Source: an uncultured Sulfitobacter sp. (GTDB taxonomy: Bacteria; Pseudomonadota; Alphaproteobacteria; Rhodobacterales; Rhodobacteraceae). Taken from it: DNA of 64,000 bases. The stretch lies in the NCBI RefSeq assembly GCF_947500075.1, contig NZ_CANMQS010000001.1, forward strand, positions 1-64,000, written 5' to 3'. Positions 9,129 through 16,983 of the stretch are shown here, piece after piece; positions within the stretch are counted from its first letter, which is position 1; each line of letters starts with the position of its first letter. Under the pieces are notes generated by a model. It searched no databases, had not been told where the DNA came from, and saw nothing but the letters and a program-made list of their open reading frames with translations. The position numbers and the translations under genes are program-made.

Positions 9129-10842
9129 GCGCTGGCAGCGCCGCTGGAGGCACGAACATGTCCGTGTTTTCGACGAACCCACCAGCGAGGCCCACAACCA
9201 AAGGTAAGGTCATTTTGCAAGGGCCGGTTGGTAGCTCGCAGTTCAGCTCGATCCCAAAGGGCGCGCCCGCCATGGAGAGAAGTTTGCCTTCAAAAGTCAT
9301 ACCGTAGTCGAAGCCGAGGCTGATCACGCTTTCTAACTGCCGGGTATGCACAAGCCAGTCCGACCCAAGTGGCATTGTGCTTTGCTGCGTCCAACTGATC
9401 TTTCCAAGCTTCTGTTTTTCACTGGGGTTGTCAGGGAAATGAACGTACAGATACTCGTTTTCCTCGGTGACATTGAGCAGTGTCGGGAACCGTCGATTTG
9501 AGTTGCGCGGCAATGACTTTTTGAACGTTTCGCGCCAACCTTGCAGCTCGTTCAGGACGCCTTTCGTCAAACTGAATTCATACTCAGGCTCCGCACCAGT
9601 TTTAAGCAAGCGAAATCCTTCCCTGCCGGGGGCTACACTGGGAAAGGCATATTTCAGTGTGCCGCCGTCGGAACACGTAAGGTGTGATAACTGTGATGTG
9701 TGCTCGTCCTCCCATTCAAGTTGGCGCAAAAAATCAGATGCGAAGTTACGGACGTCATCTGCTGCCATGCGCAAAATCCGCGCTTTCTGCCGGAACGTCT
9801 CCCATGGAATTTGTGCTTCCAGCCCAATCATTGAGGGCAGCACGGTCCCGTTTTCCACGATTGTCGCCGCATTTCCATCTTGCTTGGTGAGCCAGAGAAC
9901 CTGCTTTGCCTTTTCGATGTTTTTGATAGTAACCTTGGAGCCCTTCTTGGCTTTTGCCTGGCCTTGTTGTCGATCCCTTAGAACCTGGACCACTTCGTCT
10001 TTGCTTTCGTTGCCTGTTACTTCCAGCGTGGATCGCATGGCACTCATTGCTTCAAGTTGAGCAATCACGTTCTCTCGGTCAGGCTGAATGCGTTTGAAAA
10101 CATCGCAGATAACAAAAAATGCATAGAGCCGCTTTTTTGTCAAACGCCGTTCTGTGCGATCCGTGATGGAAGGAACCAAGCTGATCAACGCACGTTTAAA
10201 TGTGGCTTGAGGCCCAGTTGGAAGGAAGCCAACAATTTCAGCCCCATTGGTCGTTTGCCGAACAACAGCATGGGCATAGCCGTGAACTGTGTGCGGTTTC
10301 ATAGCGTTCCTTTGAAGGCCTGTTACGGAACCCAGGGATTGCGCGTCCAATACTTGTTTGGCCTGCTCAAACTTTTCTGACGCATCAACTTCGGTCCGGG
10401 AATCGCCAGAGGTCTTTTCGGATTCTAGTGCGCGAGCATACAGAGTTTTGAGTGTCTCCCCGCTTAAAAAAGCCTGGCGAAACTGCTGAACGCTCCAGTC
10501 CTCTTCTTGTGCATACTTTAGAATCTTCCGGTACTGAGATTTGCTGTCGTCGCGAGTAGTGGGGAACGCGATGCCAACCAGCTCATGGAAATCATTGGTC
10601 TTTTGCTTCGCACTGATCGACTTGACCTTCCGACCAATGAACAGCGTGAGCATCTCCAACTCTTGCAGCTCAAGGCACAGTTTATAGGTGGCCACCAAAG
10701 CTTGATGGACGCGGGTATGGTGACCTTTGAGAGCTTTTTCAGCTTTGGCTGATAGCTTTTGGATTACCTCAAGTTCAGGTTCGAACTCAGCAAGTTTCTT
10801 GCTGGAGTTTGATCCAACGACGACAAGTGCGTTTTCTGTCAT
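9085..10842 (-). CDS. Uncharacterised 585-aa protein of the deazaguanine-type operon
   Basis: 585 aa, last gene of the four-gene minus-strand operon, starting three bases after the TGT-like gene ends. Residues 1-170 are predicted helical and charged, and somewhat resemble helical regions of plasmid/phage proteins. The middle is basic (QGQAKAKKGSKVTIKNIEKAKQ, ~300). The last ~180 residues look beta-rich (EYLYVHFPDN, DWLVHTRQLESVISLGFDYGMTFEGKLLSM), loosely like a clamp-type fold, which I cannot verify. There is no P-loop, nuclease or methyltransferase motif. A nucleic-acid-binding or targeting subunit for the base-exchange enzyme is a reasonable guess from position alone. Confidence 0.5.
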   Translation of the reverse strand: MTENALVVVGSNSSKKLAEFEPELEVIQKLSAKAEKALKGHHTRVHQALVATYKLCLELQELEMLTLFIGRKVKSISAKQKTNDFHELVGIAFPTTRDDSKSQYRKILKYAQEEDWSVQQFRQAFLSGETLKTLYARALESEKTSGDSRTEVDASEKFEQAKQVLDAQSLGSVTGLQRNAMKPHTVHGYAHAVVRQTTNGAEIVGFLPTGPQATFKRALISLVPSITDRTERRLTKKRLYAFFVICDVFKRIQPDRENVIAQLEAMSAMRSTLEVTGNESKDEVVQVLRDRQQGQAKAKKGSKVTIKNIEKAKQVLWLTKQDGNAATIVENGTVLPSMIGLEAQIPWETFRQKARILRMAADDVRNFASDFLRQLEWEDEHTSQLSHLTCSDGGTLKYAFPSVAPGREGFRLLKTGAEPEYEFSLTKGVLNELQGWRETFKKSLPRNSNRRFPTLLNVTEENEYLYVHFPDNPSEKQKLGKISWTQQSTMPLGSDWLVHTRQLESVISLGFDYGMTFEGKLLSMAGAPFGIELNCELPTGPCKMTLPLVVGLAGGFVENTDMFVPPAALPAPSQDDDQHPDTVPK

Positions 10843-10845
10843 GAC

Positions 10846-12366
10846 TTATACCTTTGCCAACGCCAGAGCGTTCAGCTCTCGCTCGGCATCTTGAATGAAT
10901 TGCATTGGGGTTTCGGAGGTGAATACACCGTCCAGAAGTGCCGGAAGGCTCACGAGTTCCTTAGGGCGCTCTAAGCTGTTGTGATCAGCGAGTGTCCGGT
11001 AAGCATGCCGGAACCCTTCAAAATATGCCTGGGTATTGTGGTGGATCAGCAGAACCTGTTGGAGCTTGTGTGATTGTTCTTTTGTGAAACCCGCGAAGGT
11101 CTTCTTAGAAAAATCATCGATGGTAAGATGTGCGCTCAACGTCGTGAGGGTTTGCTTGAACATCCTCCCACGGCTCTGTTTCTCAACCAGCTGGCTAATG
11201 GGCCGCATGTCCCCGACTTGGTTGTCCAAGTGTGTTTTGGCATCCCGAAAGCGCCACGAGTTTGGATCAAGATCAACACCGGTAACAGCATGATACCCGT
11301 TTTTCATCGTATCAACGGGGCTGCCTGAGTCAAAGGACAGCTGAATGTCACTTGCTCCCGTATGCTTACGCAGAGCACGTTGCAGCATGCTCAAACCCAC
11401 ACCTACCCGCAGGGTGGACACGCCCAGAAAATGTAGCCACTGGCCTTGCCGCAAATACCCCAGATCGCGCATTTCAATGAGCCGTCGGCACGTCATCGCC
11501 AGCTCAGAATGATGCTTTCCTGCAAAGGTCCAGCCATCAAATCGGAACTGTTGCATCCGCTGAAACCAGAATTTGCTTTCCCTTTCGTTGCGACCTTGGA
11601 TTATGTTCAGGACTTTGGTTTTTCGTGGAACTCGGTTCTTCCAATAGTATCGATTGTTCCGAGTCGTCTGAAACAGACAGGCAAGAAAACCGGTGTCAAA
11701 TCCCAGTTGTTTGGAGAGTTTCTCCATTTCAATGCCTTCTGAGATCAGTCGTTGAACATGAATGTCCACGCCACCAGAAGCGATTGTGGCTAGAGGAAAA
11801 TCCATAACCATTGAATGCGTAGCGACATCTTCAAGCCACCGCAGCATACGTTCCACGGTTGGCATGCCGTTGAAATTGATCGTGCCTTGCTGGATTTGAA
11901 AGCCGCCACTATCACCGATCAACGTGACACGCGGATCATGATTGCCGCCTGTTAGCCAATTTCGCTGTTTCGCCAACTTTGCTGTCTTCGCGGCTTGACC
12001 TGCGCTGTAGAGCACCCAGGGGTAAAAGCAGAGCTTTGAGCTGGGGTTGGTGAACTTCAAATCCTCGGGTGTAAAACGAAAGTGATGAGGAAGCCTTAAG
12101 CCGGGCAAGGCATCAACGTATGTGCTGCTGAGTGCGGGCAAATAAACAGCGGCATTGGCAAAAGCTTTGGCTTCTGAATAGTCCCGCCCTTGGTTCAGGT
12201 TCAGCTGTTCACTTTGCAATCTTGGAACCAGATTCTCAACGTCTTGATCAAACGCTGGGTCTTCTTGACTTGACCGTTCTTCATTACTCAAAACCCCAAA
12301 GTAAGGGGGTTCAGATGCGTCTTTCAAAGCAGCAGCTGGTAACTTCTTATCGTAGGACGCTGGCAT
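10846..12366 (-). CDS. TGT/DpdA-like base-exchange enzyme (7-deazaguanine-type transglycosylase)
   Basis: 506 aa from the ATG at 12366, which has GGGAG eight bases upstream; ATGs at 12381 and 12417 lack this. It shows the ordered motifs of tRNA-guanine transglycosylase: DSGGFQ at 152-157 (D152, base recognition), VMDFP with D189, NIIQG with Q257, WTFAGKHHSEL at ~279-289 (the substrate-loop region of TGT), LGVST at ~314-318, and SFDSGSP with D346 at the nucleophile position. The CxCxxC zinc site of tRNA-type TGTs is missing, and there is an extra ~130-residue N-terminal part, as in divergent DpdA proteins that put 7-deazaguanines into DNA. It probably swaps guanine for a deazaguanine in DNA or RNA. 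It overlaps the upstream glycosyltransferase by 20 bases. Confidence 0.7.
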   Translation of the reverse strand: MPASYDKKLPAAALKDASEPPYFGVLSNEERSSQEDPAFDQDVENLVPRLQSEQLNLNQGRDYSEAKAFANAAVYLPALSSTYVDALPGLRLPHHFRFTPEDLKFTNPSSKLCFYPWVLYSAGQAAKTAKLAKQRNWLTGGNHDPRVTLIGDSGGFQIQQGTINFNGMPTVERMLRWLEDVATHSMVMDFPLATIASGGVDIHVQRLISEGIEMEKLSKQLGFDTGFLACLFQTTRNNRYYWKNRVPRKTKVLNIIQGRNERESKFWFQRMQQFRFDGWTFAGKHHSELAMTCRRLIEMRDLGYLRQGQWLHFLGVSTLRVGVGLSMLQRALRKHTGASDIQLSFDSGSPVDTMKNGYHAVTGVDLDPNSWRFRDAKTHLDNQVGDMRPISQLVEKQSRGRMFKQTLTTLSAHLTIDDFSKKTFAGFTKEQSHKLQQVLLIHHNTQAYFEGFRHAYRTLADHNSLERPKELVSLPALLDGVFTSETPMQFIQDAERELNALALAKV

Positions 12367-13399
12367 ACAGCTCACTCCCATTGAAAAATTTGGATGCCCA
12401 TTGCGCACGTCCCGCAAGTGAATGAGCTGTGTAATCCGAAATCTGCCTGTGGATGAAATCGATCAAATTGGCAGCGTTGGCCCCTGCAGCCGCTAGTGAA
12501 GTGGTCCAATCAGACGGGTACCCTAGAGTTGGATAAACCTCAGGGTATGAAAGGCGATGCGGTACAATCGGAACCGCGCCGTTCAGCAAGCCTTCATAGA
12601 CACCGATGCCCAACGTTTCCTGTTGGTTCGCCGAAAACACCGCAACTGATCGCGCAAGTTCTTCATGATACTGCTGCTTTGTCAGCGATTTCTCCTGCGC
12701 GAAACACACCCGATATTCTGGCAACATCGGCTCCAGCAGCTGCATGATCTCTGGCTGCTTTTCTGGTGAAATACGGTGCGGGAACAGGATGGTGTCCTTA
12801 GTCGTGCCTTCGCGGCGCCCTTGGAAAAATGAACCCAGATATTCCATTGGCCATCCAACGATTTGTGCCTTTTGGGGCTCTGCCGCACCAACTGCATCTA
12901 GGAACATATCGCGGTGAAAAGACGTGGCGAAGTAGTTGCGATCAGCTGCACAATAGACAGCGACCTCAAATGCACGGCTCCAAGTTTGGTCGGTGATCTT
13001 GCGAGCCAATATGTCCCAAGGATCATATGATCCAGCGTGCCACATCACATCGATACTCAAGTCAATGTCGAGCAAATCAGCCATGTAACGGCATTGGATA
13101 ACACCTAGGTGCCATGCGTCAGTGAACAATAAACGATCACCATCAGTGACACCGCCAGCCTGAACAATAGCTGAGAACTTAGCAATCTGCGCGGCCTTAT
13201 AGGTGGTGCTTTCCGCAAAGTTCAGGAAGGCACCTGGTGTCGTATTTCCAGTGGTTTGGATACCTGAAATGATCTGGAGATCCCATGAGCTAGCGGAAGC
13301 CGACATTGCCTTGCGCAGCTGTGGGGGTAGGTGCTTCTGCCACTCTGATGTGTAGCGTTGTTCGTGTGGTTCGATGTCAAAGAGCCAAAGTGTCGGCAT
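12347..13399 (-). CDS. Glycosyltransferase with queuosine-mannosyltransferase-like donor domain
   Basis: 350 aa; the ATG lies two bases after the transporter stop codon. The GT-B C-terminal half reads ILFPHRISPEKQP (start of donor domain, ~204-215), an EX7E motif (ETLGIGVYE, E261 and E269), then GAVPIVPHRLSYPEVYP. From memory, the stretch after the EX7E motif resembles GTDC1/QTMAN, which mannosylates queuosine in tRNA (LPNRLSYPE-type sequence); an alignment is needed. The N-terminal acceptor half (WLFDIEPHEQRY, MWHAGSYDPWDI) is not the QTMAN N-terminal domain, so the acceptor may differ. Placed between a queuosine-precursor-type transporter and a TGT-like gene, it is a good candidate for sugar transfer onto a deazaguanine base (inference). 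Confidence 0.65.
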   Translation of the reverse strand: MPTLWLFDIEPHEQRYTSEWQKHLPPQLRKAMSASASSWDLQIISGIQTTGNTTPGAFLNFAESTTYKAAQIAKFSAIVQAGGVTDGDRLLFTDAWHLGVIQCRYMADLLDIDLSIDVMWHAGSYDPWDILARKITDQTWSRAFEVAVYCAADRNYFATSFHRDMFLDAVGAAEPQKAQIVGWPMEYLGSFFQGRREGTTKDTILFPHRISPEKQPEIMQLLEPMLPEYRVCFAQEKSLTKQQYHEELARSVAVFSANQQETLGIGVYEGLLNGAVPIVPHRLSYPEVYPTLGYPSDWTTSLAAAGANAANLIDFIHRQISDYTAHSLAGRAQWASKFFNGSELYASVLR

Positions 13400-13401
13400 G
13401 A

Positions 13402-13893
13402 TTACACCGCCATTTCAGCGTTTGGGCGATTTCGCAGAAAGGACCAGAACAACACCGCGCCAAGCATTTTGGCAGCACTGATTAGGACAACAGCAGTCCA
13501 GTCGAAGAAGCCAACCATGTGGAGGAAGACAACAGTATCAACGGGCACAGCCACGGCGGACGAAAACAAAATTCGTTGGGACAGTGGCTTACGTGTGAAC
13601 GTATAGACCGCCCAATCGATAGCTTCGGAAATTAGGAAAGCTGTGACACTAGCCAACGCAACGACAGGTGCCGACATAAAGTAGCTGATGCCACCTGCTG
13701 CCAGCATTGCGATGACCACCCAGTGTCCAATCTCCCGTTGCGCGAAGTCCCGGAACACAAAAACAAAGCCAACGACAAGCATCACGGGCGGGAACATCGT
13801 GCCCAGTATCGGCACCATCGGCACCACCACAAAAAGCCAATTGATCGCTACCACAGCAGCGATATAGGCGGTTGTCCAAAACCCTTTGGGCAT
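13402..13893 (-). CDS. VUT/YhhQ-type queuosine precursor transporter
   Basis: 163 aa from the ATG at 13893, which has GGAGG six bases upstream; the frame runs on to 14040 but without an SD. About five to six hydrophobic segments are visible, starting WTTAYIAAVVAINWLFVVVP. Family features include FVFRDFAQREIGH, FLISEAIDWAVYT and the LSQRILFSSAVAVPVDTVVFL segment typical of the VUT family (YhhQ imports preQ0/preQ1). It is shorter than E. coli YhhQ (~220 aa) but keeps the core. It sits in the inner membrane and is first in the operon with a glycosyltransferase and TGT-like enzyme, which fits import of the base precursor. A 23-base palindrome lies 130 bases upstream of its start. Confidence 0.8.
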   Translation of the reverse strand: MPKGFWTTAYIAAVVAINWLFVVVPMVPILGTMFPPVMLVVGFVFVFRDFAQREIGHWVVIAMLAAGGISYFMSAPVVALASVTAFLISEAIDWAVYTFTRKPLSQRILFSSAVAVPVDTVVFLHMVGFFDWTAVVLISAAKMLGAVLFWSFLRNRPNAEMAV

Positions 13894-14022
13894 AAGTTCC
13901 TCCACAGAAAATTGTTTGTGGGGTGAACCTGTCAGAGTTGATCTGTTTGATGTTGTGCACATCTGACCCAAAGGGTTGCAAAAATTGCCCAAATTGGATG
14001 CTATGATGGCGGCGGAAAGCAA

Positions 14023-14045
14023 AAAACTTGATTTGATCAAGTTTT
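14023..14045. promoter_or_regulatory. Palindromic operator candidate, copy 2
   Basis: Arms AAAACTTGAT and ATCAAGTTTT flank the centre TTG. It lies between the end of the histidine kinase gene and the start of the transporter-GT-TGT operon, both minus strand, so it is placed to control that operon. It matches copy 1 at 7866-7892 in 22 of 23 positions. Confidence 0.55.
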
Positions 14046-14124
14046 CCCGCGCATTCAGTCAATGATTTCATAAGCCTAGTTGTGCCCCGAACCGACTTGG
14101 CAGCATGGGCAGTAAGTTGGATTT

Positions 14125-15696
14125 TTAGGCCGATGCAAATTCAATGGCTGCCAAATTCGGCTTCAAAGTGAACTTCGCGTCTAGCATCCGTGCAATCTGG
14201 CGCACGATCTCTAGCCCAAAGCCCGCCTGACCATTTGGATCTTCAACACAATTGATTTCATCAACCACATGAACCGCGATGCGGGTTTCATCAACTTCCG
14301 CTCGAACCGTTACACTCAATCCATCTTCGCTCATGCGGACGGCATTTTGAACCAAGTTGGAAACGGCTTCCCAAACCAAATTAGCATCAGATGTCATTTG
14401 GTGGTTGGTGGGTATCACGTTCAAAATAACGCCACGCTGATTGGCTTCCGGCTCAAAGGTCTGCAGCACTTGGTCGAACACACGCTGAAGCGCGAACTCT
14501 TCGCAAATGATGTCAATCCGGCCTGCCTCTCGCTTCGCGTAAGCGAGCACCTTGTCGATAAATCCAGATGCGGTTTGTCCAATAGCACGAGCCTGCTCCA
14601 GTGGTGCACCCGCTGGGGTGTCTTTGTGTTCGATCACCAGCCCATCCAACATCATGTTCACAGTATGCATGGGTTGGCGCAGATCATGGCCTATCGAGCG
14701 TATCAGATGCTGCTGGAACTCAAAGGCATCGCGCAGGTCTTTGGTTTGGTTGGCGACTTCTTCTTCAAGGTCAGCTTCATGCTGTTTGATGGCATCAAAA
14801 GCAACTTCACGATCTGAAACAGCCCCGCCAATCATCAAGGTTGAGATCGCCGTCAGCAGCAAAAGCACTTGCAGGGAGATACGCTCCCCCTCAAATCCAA
14901 ACCAGTTGGCGGCAGGAGGCGTTAACAGCGCAGTTAACACAATTGCCGTTGCGGCAGATGGGAGACCGCCTCGTACTGCAAAAATCACAGGTGGCAGCAA
15001 GATCAGATAGAACAGCGAGTCCAAATAGGTGCCTTTGGATGGAGCCCAAAACGCAATGAACATCGCCAACAGGATCGTCACCAACTGAAACGCTATGACG
15101 CGCCACTCGGGTAGAACTGCCTGTACTCCACGGCCAAAGAACCACAGCAGGAACGGAACCAGTATTGGCAGTGGGATCAACGTCCCAATGGCATCGCCTA
15201 CGGCCCATGGTAGCAGTATTTCCCAGGCAACGGGCCACGGGAAGTTGCCCACAGCAGCATGAAGCGACACCCCGCTAAGAGCCCCCAATAGTGCTGCAGC
15301 CAAAGCAATCGCAATTAAATGAAGTTGGTTCTTCAAGTCACGGATCGGTAAGCTCACCCCAATCAAGTGACGTGCGACCAAACCCGCTCCAGTGTAAATC
15401 ACGTAGAGGCGAAACCCGTGCAAGATCGGATCCCTATAGTTGGTGAACTCAACGCCAAGCACTCCGCAAATAGCTGGGATCGCCAGCAGCAGGTTTGCCA
15501 CCAACGGGGCCAAGAGGAACTTTCGAGGAGCCGTCAATGCGACAGCCAACGTGACGCCTGCAGGCAAGAACCAAAGACTCGCGTAGGTTTCAAAGAAGTC
15601 AAAAACACCAGCAGAAACATATGCCGCGAGCCACAACAGAACGATTGCTGCAAATCGCAGCATGTCTCTGATCACCAAATCAAACTTCTTTTCCAT
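14125..15696 (-). CDS. MASE1-domain sensor histidine kinase
   Basis: 523 aa from the ATG at 15696; the frame runs on to 15765, but that would overlap the divergent regulator start. The N-terminal ~280 residues hold about eight membrane segments of MASE1 type (LWLAAYVSAGVFDFFETYASLWFLPAGVTLA). A short coiled linker (HEADLEEEVANQTKDL) leads to the H-box RSIGHDLRQPMHT (phospho-accepting His), then the N-box WEAVSNLVQNAV and the G-box GFGLEIVRQIA. It would phosphorylate the NarL-type regulator encoded divergently 52 bases away. The signal is unknown. It ends 230 bases before the deazaguanine-type operon, so the pair could regulate it (inference). Confidence 0.85.
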   Translation of the reverse strand: MEKKFDLVIRDMLRFAAIVLLWLAAYVSAGVFDFFETYASLWFLPAGVTLAVALTAPRKFLLAPLVANLLLAIPAICGVLGVEFTNYRDPILHGFRLYVIYTGAGLVARHLIGVSLPIRDLKNQLHLIAIALAAALLGALSGVSLHAAVGNFPWPVAWEILLPWAVGDAIGTLIPLPILVPFLLWFFGRGVQAVLPEWRVIAFQLVTILLAMFIAFWAPSKGTYLDSLFYLILLPPVIFAVRGGLPSAATAIVLTALLTPPAANWFGFEGERISLQVLLLLTAISTLMIGGAVSDREVAFDAIKQHEADLEEEVANQTKDLRDAFEFQQHLIRSIGHDLRQPMHTVNMMLDGLVIEHKDTPAGAPLEQARAIGQTASGFIDKVLAYAKREAGRIDIICEEFALQRVFDQVLQTFEPEANQRGVILNVIPTNHQMTSDANLVWEAVSNLVQNAVRMSEDGLSVTVRAEVDETRIAVHVVDEINCVEDPNGQAGFGLEIVRQIARMLDAKFTLKPNLAAIEFASA

Positions 15697-15748
15697 ATCC
15701 GATTTCTGCGTGAAACTGCTCCTCACAATCAATAAGAGAAATTTACTG

Positions 15749-16357
15749 ATGAAACGCCTGCTCATTGCCGATGATCATCTTATGATTGGATCAGCGATGG
15801 TCTACCTGTTGAAGCAGCTGGACCCGTCGATCCACACGGTGTCAGTGGGTTCTGCAAAGGCTGCTCTCGAGACAGTGGCTGAAGGCAAGCCATTCGATCT
15901 GGTGCTGCTGGATTACGACATGCCAGGAACCAATGGGATCAAAGGCATGGGCCTGATCCACAAAGATCACCCAGAACAGACTGTGGGTATCATTTCGGGC
16001 AGAACAGATCCCCAATTGGTAAAGGCCGCCATTGCTGCGGGTGCTGTCGGTTGGCTCCCAAAATCAATGTCTGATGAACCGCTGCTCCACGCGTTGCGCA
16101 TGATGGCGGCAGGTGGACAATTTGTACCATCCGACGTGCTGGCTGAGCTCAAATCCAGCGATGACCGTTGGGACCTGTTCAGTGAGGCAGAGCAGCGCGT
16201 GGCAAAACAGTTGGCACAGGGGTTGTCGGACAAGGAGATTGCACTCGGCTTGGGGTTAGAACCCAAAACAGTGCGCAATCATGTACGAAACATCCTTCGT
16301 AAAGCTGGTGCCGAGAGCAGAACCAAGTTTGCTCTGGCCTTTCACGAAAACCGCTAA
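15749..16357 (+). CDS. NarL/FixJ-family response regulator
   Basis: 202 aa from the ATG at 15749 (MKRLLIADDHLMIG); the frame extends upstream to 15662, but those residues are not receiver-like. The receiver domain has the acidic pocket (ADDH), the phospho-acceptor Asp in LVLLDYDMPG near residue 54, and K in LPKSMSDEP. The C-terminal LuxR-type HTH is clear: FSEAEQRVAKQLAQGLSDKEIA, then EPKTVRNHVRNILRKAG. It is a DNA-binding transcription factor paired with the divergent MASE1 kinase. The shared 52-base intergenic space suggests divergent, probably autoregulated promoters. Confidence 0.9.
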   Translation: MKRLLIADDHLMIGSAMVYLLKQLDPSIHTVSVGSAKAALETVAEGKPFDLVLLDYDMPGTNGIKGMGLIHKDHPEQTVGIISGRTDPQLVKAAIAAGAVGWLPKSMSDEPLLHALRMMAAGGQFVPSDVLAELKSSDDRWDLFSEAEQRVAKQLAQGLSDKEIALGLGLEPKTVRNHVRNILRKAGAESRTKFALAFHENR

Positions 16358-16378
16358 CCCCAACCTAACGTCACAGGT

Positions 16379-16708
16379 TTAGGCTCGTACAACCTCAACA
16401 TCCAACGACTTGCCCGTATCAATGACATCCAACAGACGATCAATATTGGGGTGCGCTCCAGGTCGGTTCTTTGCATCAACCGTATGCTCCGCAAAAACTT
16501 CCAACCCATGTGCTGCAGCCTTTGCGTCAATGCTGCCGAAGATTTCTGCAAGATATTGATAAACGACCAGTGAACCCTGTTTCCCAGGCTTGTTCTCAAT
16601 GGTGTCTACAGTCGCTCCAGCAGCATCCTTGAGGTCGATATGGCTAATTCCATCAACAGACGCCAGCAGTTGCAAGTTGTCTTTGAATGAAGCTGTTGGC
16701 GTGATCAT
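16379..16708 (-). CDS. DUF2322-like small protein
   Basis: 109 aa, ATG preceded by AGGA about seven bases upstream. The sequence (HIDLKDAAGATVDTIENKPGKQGSL, YQYLAEIFG, LEVFAEHTVDAKNRPGAHPNIDRL) matches my memory of the DUF2322 family in length and in the IENKPG-x-xGS core. Function is unknown, and no signal peptide or TM segment is present. It ends 21 bases after the response regulator on the opposite strand. About 275 bases with no clear gene separate it from the Mrr-STAND gene. Confidence 0.6.
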   Translation of the reverse strand: MITPTASFKDNLQLLASVDGISHIDLKDAAGATVDTIENKPGKQGSLVVYQYLAEIFGSIDAKAAAHGLEVFAEHTVDAKNRPGAHPNIDRLLDVIDTGKSLDVEVVRA

Positions 16709-16983
16709 CTTTGTTTCCTATTCAGGTATCTGCGAACGCTCTTAACAGGATCGGCGTCACGCACCAAGGTGCGAAGAATAGGGTACGGCTCTGTCCGGCC
16801 ATTGGCCATAATTTGCGAGTGCTGCAGTCGCAGCCGGCATTGCCGCCATTCGCGGCAACCGCGAAATTTGGTCTGGCTCAAACCTACTGATCGCGGAAGA
16901 ATCCACTGTTGCCAGTTTGTGATACTGCATCTGCTTTGGTAACGATAAGCAATTAGTAAGCCCATGTACTTGGAGAGCGGCAT

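Noticed and set aside
16705..16983. A 92-residue minus-strand frame upstream of the DUF2322-like gene
   Set aside because: It has no recognisable content and no SD. It lies in the promoter-side gap of the Mrr-STAND gene.
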